Below are positions 1 through 6,800 of a stretch of DNA of 7,528 nucleotides, in pieces. This DNA comes from an uncultured Lachnospiraceae bacterium (GTDB taxonomy: Bacteria > Bacillota > Clostridia > Lachnospirales > Lachnospiraceae): positions 1 through 7,528 of the forward strand of contig CADBTO010000210.1 of assembly GCA_902797565.1 (NCBI GenBank). Reading direction: 5' to 3'. Below the pieces are notes generated by a model. It saw only the letters and a list, made by a program, of their open reading frames with translations, was not told the origin of the DNA and did no database searches. Both the position numbers and the translations under genes were made by a program. Within the stretch, counting starts at the first letter, position 1, and each line of letters starts with the position of its first letter.

Positions 1-1
1 C

Positions 2-2341
2 GCGCCGTCCAATGCGCTCGTGGTCGGGCCGACCGGAAGCGGGAAGACGACGATGGTCGTGCATCCAACGATCCAGATTCTTTCAGAAACGGCCAGCCGG
101 CCTTCGATGGTCTGCCTGGATCCCAAGGGGGAGCTGTTTTCCGGGAATGCGGATGCGCTGCAAAGCAGGGGCTATACCGTGGTACGTCTGGATTTGAAAG
201 ATCCGCTCCACAGCGCGAAATGGAATCCGCTGGACGGTGTCTGCGGAAAGTACCGGGAGGCGGAACGGATCGGGCAGGAAATCTGGGAGCGGACGGATCC
301 GGCGGAAGAGAGTGCCCTGATCCTGGCAGCTGCACAGGGGTATTATGGCAAGGTCTGGTATGAGTTCCAAGGAAAGGCTTATCCGGATGCAAAGTCTGCG
401 CTGGCGCAGGCACAAGCGGCACAGGCGGAGGCATTTGAAGCGGTCCATACGGAACTGCAGGCAGTCATTGCGGCACTTTCTCCTGCGGGGCAGGCGCAGT
501 CCGCGGAACAGGCACAGCTGCTGCACGGGGGGGATACCGGAGCGATGGCATCCGGCCTGATCGAAGCGGTTACGCTGGCACTGCTCGAAGACGGGGCACT
601 TGGATGCACATTCCAGAGAATCCGGGAATGCCTGGAATCGGTATGCGGGAGCGGAGCGGGAATCCGGGATTTCTTCGGACAGCGTGCGGAAGGCTCCAGG
701 GCGCGGAAGCAGGCACAGCTGCTGCTTGCCATGCCGGATGAAACGGTTTCGGCATGTGTGGTGGCTGCGATTGGAAAACTTTCGATGTTCCAGGACGAGG
801 GGCTGTGCCGGATGACGCAGGCATCGGAATCGGATTTTTCTGTTTCAGACCTTTCAGCACGGCCGACGGCGCTCTTTCTTTCCTGGCCGGAGTCGAATGC
901 TGCCAGGAGTGCGCTTGCACGCGTGATCCTCCTTTGCGTCTGCCAGGGGCTGATTCGGGAAGCGGAGAGTCTGGATCATGTCCAGGGACGGCTGTCCCGC
1001 AATGTCTATTTTCTCATGGACGAATTTGGAAATTTCCCGAAAATCACAGCGTTTGAGCGGCTGATTACAATGGGACGCAGCCGCGGGATCTTTTTCCTGC
1101 TGGTCGTCCAGTCCTATGCCCAGCTGGACCATATCTATGGAGAGAAGGTTGCGGGGGTGGTTCGCACGAATTGCCCGGTCAAATTCTGCCTGGGGACAGA
1201 CGAAGGAGCGGTGGCCGGGGAATTTGCGCAGCTGCTTCCGGCCGCAGAGCTGTCCCGGCTCAATACGGTGGCAGACAACGGCAATGCGCTGGTGACGATG
1301 CCGGACGCGCCTCCGCTGCGTTCGAAGATGACGCCCAGCTACCTTTGTCCGAAATACCAGATGGGAAAAGCATTGGCAGCCATTTGCATTGGTCTGGTTC
1401 TGCTTTTGCTTTCGCTTTCAGGTCAGACGCCGCGTATGCAGCAGGTCGAGGCGGCATCCCTCCGCTATGAGGGGGAACTTTCCGCGGAGAGTCTGATGCC
1501 GGAGGACGAGGGAAAGAAGCAGCAGGCGGCGCAGATTGTGAAAATCTCAAATTCCGTCTATTTTGACAAGAAGAAAAAGCAGTATATTTACCGTGCGGCA
1601 GATGGCGAGGCGACGGTCCGTGCGAATGTCCTGGATGGGATGATGCTGCGGGAGCCGGTCTGGATCCGTCCGGACCAGAATGTGGAGCTTGCCCTGTACT
1701 GCGATGGGAATCCGGTGGAGGATGTGCGCTGGGACGATATCCATCTTCCCGGAGACTATGTGGTCACGGCGACGGGTGGAACAACAGCGGCGCAGACACT
1801 GTTCGCGTTTTCGATTCTTCCGGAGACAACGGGCAGGTATTCTGTCTTTGCAGCGCCGCGGGGCTTCCGGATCAAGCGCGCGACCCGGAACAAGACGAAG
1901 CTGCATCTTGTGAACAAGCGCCGCCTGCCGCTGGAAGCGGAAGGGGACTATGCAATCCGCTGCAAGTCCCGGAAAACGGGGGATGTGTTCGTGCTTCGCG
2001 TGAACGTGGACCATACGCCGCCGGTCATTATGTTTTCGGGCATTGATGAAGATGGCGTGGCAAGGAAGGGCAGCGTGCAGGTCCTTTCGTATGACAGGAA
2101 GGATACGGTCGAGGCCGAGCGGAATGGCGAGAAGATCGAGTTTGACCCGAAGGGATTTGACGAAACGGGCACGTACCAGTTCCATGTGACAGATCCGGCA
2201 GGGAACAGCACGGATTATTCGTTTCGGATTATTGCGTACTATGGGGATAACCTGCGGAACCTGGGGATTTTCCTGGGGGTTGTGGTGCTTGCCATCGTCG
2301 TATATCTGGTTCGTGAGCGGATATGCTTCCGGGTGAGATGA
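2..2341 (+). CDS. VirD4/TraG-type coupling ATPase fused to an extracytoplasmic Ig-like membrane module (5' partial)
   Basis: The frame is open from base 2, so the true start and the expected N-terminal membrane helices lie upstream; the internal GTG at 20 is not a credible start. Coupling proteins are membrane-anchored ATPases that hand relaxase-bound DNA to the type IV channel. Visible hallmarks are Walker A GPTGSGKT (26-49), the family motif DPKGEL (119-136), Walker B FLMDEFGNFPKI with its Asp-Glu at 1019-1024, and the downstream GRSRGIFFLLVVQS and NCPVKFCLGTDE blocks. The ATPase looks complete by about 1357 (PPLRSKMTPSYLCPKYQ). The frame then runs on, without a stop, for 326 more codons: a signal-peptide-like hydrophobic segment, beta-rich Ig-like modules and a C-terminal membrane helix with a basic tail. 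An Ala/Gln-rich stretch interrupts the ATPase at about 344-553. The stop TGA (2339-2341) lies 7 bases before the next gene. The coupling protein call is firm; whether the fusion is real and stays intact is uncertain. Confidence 0.92.
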   Translation, partial: APSNALVVGPTGSGKTTMVVHPTIQILSETASRPSMVCLDPKGELFSGNADALQSRGYTVVRLDLKDPLHSAKWNPLDGVCGKYREAERIGQEIWERTDPAEESALILAAAQGYYGKVWYEFQGKAYPDAKSALAQAQAAQAEAFEAVHTELQAVIAALSPAGQAQSAEQAQLLHGGDTGAMASGLIEAVTLALLEDGALGCTFQRIRECLESVCGSGAGIRDFFGQRAEGSRARKQAQLLLAMPDETVSACVVAAIGKLSMFQDEGLCRMTQASESDFSVSDLSARPTALFLSWPESNAARSALARVILLCVCQGLIREAESLDHVQGRLSRNVYFLMDEFGNFPKITAFERLITMGRSRGIFFLLVVQSYAQLDHIYGEKVAGVVRTNCPVKFCLGTDEGAVAGEFAQLLPAAELSRLNTVADNGNALVTMPDAPPLRSKMTPSYLCPKYQMGKALAAICIGLVLLLLSLSGQTPRMQQVEAASLRYEGELSAESLMPEDEGKKQQAAQIVKISNSVYFDKKKKQYIYRAADGEATVRANVLDGMMLREPVWIRPDQNVELALYCDGNPVEDVRWDDIHLPGDYVVTATGGTTAAQTLFAFSILPETTGRYSVFAAPRGFRIKRATRNKTKLHLVNKRRLPLEAEGDYAIRCKSRKTGDVFVLRVNVDHTPPVIMFSGIDEDGVARKGSVQVLSYDRKDTVEAERNGEKIEFDPKGFDETGTYQFHVTDPAGNSTDYSFRIIAYYGDNLRNLGIFLGVVVLAIVVYLVRERICFRVR
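1361..1453 (+). other. Internal signal-peptide-like segment at the fusion junction
   Basis: From an in-frame ATG at 1361 the protein reads like a classical signal peptide. It has a short basic start (MGK), a hydrophobic core (ALAAICIGLVLLLLSLSG), and a polar stretch ending VEA before AS, which fits a signal peptidase I site. It lies immediately after the point where coupling proteins normally end. I see no ribosome binding site in front of this ATG. It would therefore be translated as part of the coupling protein and act as an internal membrane helix, a cleavage site, or both. It may mark the old start of a separate gene. Confidence 0.65.
1454..2338 (+). other. Extracytoplasmic beta-rich region with Ig-like module and C-terminal membrane anchor
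   Basis: This is the second half of the fused frame. The last module (about 2009-2233) has the familiar bacterial Ig-like signature: it opens DHTPPVI, has a central NGEKIEF strand, and closes GTYQFHVTDPAGNSTDYSF. Two earlier stretches end in comparable Gly-Asp-Tyr strands (GDYVVTATGG around 1754 and GDYAIRCKSR around 1943), so three tandem beta modules are plausible. A hydrophobic helix (LGIFLGVVVLAIVVYLV, 2261-2311) follows, with the basic tail RERICFRVR, which predicts an outside-to-inside anchor. Such domains usually mediate binding or act as spacers at the cell surface; a specific ligand cannot be inferred. Confidence 0.7.
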
Positions 2342-2346
2342 AGGAG
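2341..2346 (+). promoter_or_regulatory. Candidate ribosome binding site for the VirB6-like gene
   Basis: AAGGAG begins on the last base of the upstream TGA stop. It is only 2 bases from the ATG at 2349, shorter than the usual 5-9, and 17 bases from the next in-frame ATG at 2364. The start of the gene is therefore ambiguous. Translation may depend on coupling to the upstream gene. Confidence 0.45.
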
Positions 2347-2348
2347 AT

Positions 2349-3815
2349 ATGGGGGCAGAAGGTATGTCAGATACAGTTGCAAACGGATTATATTGGGTGG
2401 CACGGCAGATTTTACGGATGATCCAGCTCCTTCAGAGTATGTTTGATCTGTTTGCCGGCGGTTCCAAGGTTTCTTTTCATGGAAAGAACGGGTATCTGAC
2501 AAACCTGTTTTTTTCCAATGACACTGTGGTCTTCGCATATGAAGTCGTTGCGGTCATCGGGTCTGCGCTGGCTGTGGGCTTTGCGCTGGCAGCGTTCCTG
2601 CGCCGCATTTTTGATCCGGGCGGGCGCGGGCAGATGACGCTCGGCCGGATTTTAACCGCGATGGTCAAGAGCATCCTGCTGATTGCGGTCACAAATTCCC
2701 TGGTGACGATGGTCTTCTCCGCGACCAATATGCTCCTGTCCTATATCCATTATACGGCAAATCTGGAAACGGAGGCAAGGCAGGAAGTTGTACTGGACGA
2801 TCGGGTGCGTGCCGCCATGGCGCGTGCGCTCAATACCCTGGGGAATTATTCACTGAATGAATCCTATCAGGATACGCTGAATGTTAATCTGTGTTTTAAT
2901 GAAATGAGAAGCGACATGCAGCTTTTGGACAATGCCCATGTCTTCGAGGCGGATTACGCGCCGGAAAAAAACGGGGACAGCTGGCAGTCTGTACTGGCCC
3001 TCGTGGCAAACGCGGCGGATTTATCACGGGAGATGGAACTGGATGAAGAGGATCCGCAGCTTTCCGGAGCGCTCATCCAGGCGATGGACATCCTCCGGAA
3101 GAACCAGAAGCTGCCGCTTTTGCAGGGCACCACTGTGGATGATGCGAATACCGAAGCATCGCTTTCTTTTGATACGGTCCTGTTTTTGTTAAATACCATG
3201 GATGCGGCGCGGAACACACGGTATAACGAAGCGCCGGATGTCTCCGATGCGCTGCGCGGCGATTATTATACCGGAAAGAAAAGCATTTATGATGTGGAGG
3301 CAGTCAGTGCGTCCTTTGATCTTTCCAAGGTCAATTTCTTCATATTATATTTGTCTGCAGCAGAAGTGGTCTTTTCTCTGGTGGTCATGATCTTCAACTG
3401 TATTACCCGGATTTTTTCGATGATCTTCCTGTATATTATCTCTCCCGGTTTTTTTGCGATCATGCCGTTTGACGACGGCGCAAGGACGCGGGCATGGATC
3501 CGGATGTTTCTGGTGCAGGCGCTGACGGTGTTTGCGGCCGTGATTCCGATGAAGCTGATCATCCTGTTTGTACCAATCATCCTGGATATGGGGCTGCAGC
3601 TGTTTGAAGATCCGGTCCTGAACCAGACGGCGAAGCTGCTTCTGATCCTTGGGGCCTTCGAGGCAGCCCGGCGGGCCAGCACGATCCTGGCAAAACTGAT
3701 TACGGAATCCAATCCCGGATCCGTATTAGGTTCCTATGAAATCAAGACACTAAGCAAGACCCTGAGCAAGAGCCTCGGAAAAGAGATCCGGAAGGCTGTG
3801 AAAAAGACCATATAA
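2349..3815 (+). CDS. VirB6/TrbL-like polytopic membrane protein of the conjugation channel (Mbov_0396-like)
   Basis: This 488-residue membrane protein is likely the inner-membrane channel subunit of the transfer apparatus. Its N-terminal block (FDLFAGGSKVSFHG, then TNLFFSN) and the following helix resemble, from memory, the ICE transmembrane family named Mbov_0396. Hydrophobic segments lie at about residues 59-84 and 101-133. A long hydrophilic region (134-328) follows, and then a cluster of helices from about 329 to 442. The motif RIFSMIFLYIISPGFFAIMP, then DD and AW, is typical of VirB6/TrbL proteins. The basic loop between the first two helices (RRIFDPGGRGQ) predicts that the long middle region is outside. 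The C-terminus is Lys-rich and cytoplasm-like. It sits between the coupling protein and VirB4, as expected for a transfer operon. An alternative start at 2364 would remove five residues; neither start has ideal spacing to AAGGAG. Confidence 0.86.
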   Translation: MGAEGMSDTVANGLYWVARQILRMIQLLQSMFDLFAGGSKVSFHGKNGYLTNLFFSNDTVVFAYEVVAVIGSALAVGFALAAFLRRIFDPGGRGQMTLGRILTAMVKSILLIAVTNSLVTMVFSATNMLLSYIHYTANLETEARQEVVLDDRVRAAMARALNTLGNYSLNESYQDTLNVNLCFNEMRSDMQLLDNAHVFEADYAPEKNGDSWQSVLALVANAADLSREMELDEEDPQLSGALIQAMDILRKNQKLPLLQGTTVDDANTEASLSFDTVLFLLNTMDAARNTRYNEAPDVSDALRGDYYTGKKSIYDVEAVSASFDLSKVNFFILYLSAAEVVFSLVVMIFNCITRIFSMIFLYIISPGFFAIMPFDDGARTRAWIRMFLVQALTVFAAVIPMKLIILFVPIILDMGLQLFEDPVLNQTAKLLLILGAFEAARRASTILAKLITESNPGSVLGSYEIKTLSKTLSKSLGKEIRKAVKKTI

Positions 3816-3833
3816 GGCAATAGAAGGCAATAG
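3814..3833 (+). repeat. 10-bp tandem duplication in front of the VirB4 ribosome binding site
   Basis: AAGGCAATAG occurs twice in direct succession (3814-3823 and 3824-3833). It is followed at once by AAGGAG, which looks like the start of a third, diverged copy that serves as the ribosome binding site. The first copy starts within the TAA stop of the VirB6-like gene. Together these elements fill most of the 32-base gap between the two genes. Confidence 0.85.
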
Positions 3834-3839
3834 AAGGAG
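3832..3839 (+). promoter_or_regulatory. Ribosome binding site of the VirB4 gene
   Basis: AGAAGGAG lies 8 bases before the ATG at 3848. The match and spacing are good, and this fixes the start of the ATPase so that the N-terminal PrgI-like domain belongs to the protein. Confidence 0.85.
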
Positions 3840-3847
3840 CGTGTTTT

Positions 3848-6800
3848 ATGCGGCTGATACCGGGAGATACAAAGGTCAAGTTGGAATTATTCAAAGGCGT
3901 GCGGGTTTCCGATCTTGCAGTGGGCCTGGTTCTGGGCCTGGTTGCCGTATATGTCTTTATTTCCACGATGCCATACAAGATTCCGTTTTTGGTGGGCATT
4001 GTCGCACTGGCGGGTTTTTTGATGGTCCGGATTACGGACGGGGAGCCCACCTATGAGCGCCTGCTGCGGACGCTCCGTTACCTGGTGCTGCCGAAGCATT
4101 TTGAGCGCGTCTATACGGATGATATGCTCTACGAGAAAGCGATCGGTGTGCTTGGCAGGGATTTTCTGGAGGAATATGGAAAGGAATCTAAAGAAAAGGA
4201 TTCAAGTGAGGGAAACGGGGCAGAAGCATCGGCAGGAATGGGTATCAAATCGTTCGTTTCGCGTATCAAAAGCGGGCGCAGCGGCCGCGGCTGGAAAGCG
4301 GAACTTGGGGAACTGTTCCGGCCCGCGCATCTGATGGATGAGCTGATGCCGTTTACCGGGATCCGTGCAGGCTGCATTGAGTACGGCGGCCAGTACTTTG
4401 GCGCGGTGCTTGCGATCGATCCGGTGGAATACCGTTTTATGAGCGACAAGGATAAAACCGCTTCGATCGAATGGGGCGTGGGTGCCGTCCTGCGCTCCCT
4501 GCCGCCGCGGTACGCCGCCAATATCATTAAGCTGGACCGTCCGATCCGTTATGATGACGATCTGGAATGCGCGTATGACAAGCTGGAGGCGCTGCGCCTT
4601 TCATTTGAAAAGAACCGGATTGACGAGGCAGAGTACAAGGTGCGGGTCCAGGTTGAATTTGACCGGATCCGCCAGCTTCGCGAGCTGTGCTACCGGGACA
4701 AAATCCTTTCTCCTTCCTATTATATAGCCCTGTTTGACAAGGAGCAGGAAGTGCTGATCGAACAGGCGAAGCAGGCGGTCCAGACGCTGGCTGCAAACCA
4801 TGTGCAGGCAAGGCGGCTGGGTACGATGGAGCTGGCCGTATTCCTGAAGTATACGAACGGTTCCGATTTCGAGGAACGGGATATCGCGGAGATGGAGGCG
4901 GAAGATATCACATTCTGGGCGATGCCCGAACAGGTGCAGGTCCGGCCGGATTATGTGGAAGTCGGAAGCCTGGCAGCACGGCATTATCTCGTGCGTGGAT
5001 ATCCCAGTGCGGCAGATAATGCATGGCTGACAAAGGTCATGGAAATTCCCGCGACGAAAGTCGTGGTCAAGGCGCGGCCGGTTGACCGGGACAAGGCGGT
5101 GCGGGACGTGGACCGTTCCCTGGAAGAGCTGAAGGGCAGGCTTTCGATGAACAACAGCAAGGAATCCAGGCAGCTGGAACTGGCAGCGTCGATCGAAAGC
5201 CTCTCCGGCCTTCTGGAACTTTTGCAGGAGGAGAACGAGACCCTGCTGGAAGTGAATATCTTCGTGGCGGTGTATGAGAAGGCAAAGGGCCTGGCTGCGG
5301 GGCAGGAAGAGCAGGAGGATCTGCTGCTTCCGGAGGTGGAAAACCTGCAGGAGATGGTGCGGCGGATTTACCGGGAGAATGGTTTTACGCTCAGCGCGAT
5401 GAAGCACCGCCAGCTGGATGCGTTTGTCGGGGCACAGGTTTCGGCATATGACCCGATCGCATCCTGTGCCCGTCCCATGCCTTCGAATACGGTTGCCGCA
5501 ATGTATCCATGGATCAACCCCTATGTATCGGATATGGGGGGGATGATGCTGGGGCGGCGCGGCGATGTCCCGGTCTGCATCGACTTTTTCCGGCGGGATT
5601 CGGAACGCGTGAACTCCAACATGGTCATCATCGGGAAATCCGGTTCCGGGAAATCCTATGCCGCAAAATCCCTGCTGGCAAACCTTGCGAGCGAGGACGC
5701 GAAGATCTTCATCCTGGATCCGGAAAACGAGTATGCCACGCTGGCAGAAAACCTGCATGGCAGGCTGATCAATGTGGGAAATGCCTCGCAGGGGAGGATC
5801 AATCCCTTCCATATTATGACGGACCTGGATGATGCAGACGGGGAGAGCGGCGGGGCTTCTTCCAGTTATGCGCAGCATATGCAGTTCCTGGAGGAATTCC
5901 TGCGCGAGATCCTGCCGGACTGTGACCGGGATGCGCTGGAGTACCTGAGTACACTCGTAGAGCGTGCCTATGCGGCGCGGGGGATCTTCCAGGATACGGA
6001 TCTTTCCAGGCTTTCACCGGGGGATTATCCAACGTTTGACGATGTCTATGACCAGGTCCTGCTGGAGTTTGAAAAGAATGAAAATGAGTATTTGAAGTCC
6101 ACGCTGCGCACGCTGATCAACTATGTCGGCAAGTTTGCCGAGGGCGGCCGCAATGCCGGGATCTGGAACGGGCCGTCCACGATCACCGCGGAGTCGAACT
6201 TCACGGTCTTCAATTTCCAGTCTCTGCTTGCGGGCCGGAACGAAACGGTCGCGAATGCACAGATGCTGCTGGTCCTGAAGTTTATCAACCATGAGATCAT
6301 CAAAAACCGGGATTATAATGAACGTTACGGGCTGGACCGGAAAGTGGTCGTCGTGATTGATGAAGCGCATGTGTTCATCGACAGCCGCTACCCGATTGCG
6401 CTGGACTTTATGTACCAGCTGGCGAAGCGGATCCGGAAATACAACGGGATGCAGATCGTTATCACGCAGAACATCAAGGACTTCATGGGAAATGAGCAGC
6501 TGGTGCAGAAATCTGCCGCGATCATCAACGCCTGCCAGTACAGCCTGATCTTCCCGCTGGCTGCCAGCGACATTACAGACCTGTGTGCCCTGTACGAGAA
6601 AGCCGGCGGCATCAATGAGCAGGAGCAGGAGGAAATCCAGCATGCGCCGCGCGGCCAGGCATTTATGATTTTAAGCCCCCAGTCCCGGAGCTCCTTCCTG
6701 GTGGATGTGGGGCCGGACCTTTCGGAGCTGTTTGAAAAAGAGGGCTGCGAAAACGGGTATTTCGTGGGCCGCGTGGGCAGGGAGAAATGGGAGCAGTTTG

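Noticed and set aside
20..22. GTG as the start of the coupling protein
   Set aside because: The frame is open to the window edge, and the codon is only two residues before the Walker A motif, so the protein would lack its membrane anchor. The gene must begin upstream.
509..725. 16-base direct repeat CAGGCACAGCTGCTGC at 509-524 and 710-725
   Set aside because: Both copies encode QAQLL in Ala/Gln/Leu-rich helices with the same favoured codons, and the flanking sequences do not match, so chance plus codon bias is enough.
1547..2185. Open frame of 212 codons on the minus strand
   Set aside because: It is opposite the Ig-like region and its Arg/His/Cys-rich protein looks like an antisense shadow, while the plus strand shows clear beta-domain and membrane motifs.
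2338..2421. ATGA overlap at the end of the coupling protein gene opening a 27-codon frame
   Set aside because: The short peptide is out of frame with the VirB6-like gene, has no domain, and overlaps its well-supported N-terminus. It is probably coincidental.
5632..5656. Short direct repeat CGGGAAATCC with a 15-base period
   Set aside because: It is simply the coding of the two Gly-Lys-Ser triplets of the Walker A motif with the same codons.
4601..5878. Long open frame of 425 codons on the minus strand
   Set aside because: It lies wholly opposite the conserved VirB4 region, its protein is His/Arg/Leu-rich with no recognisable motif, and codon bias in G+C-rich genes often leaves an antisense frame open.
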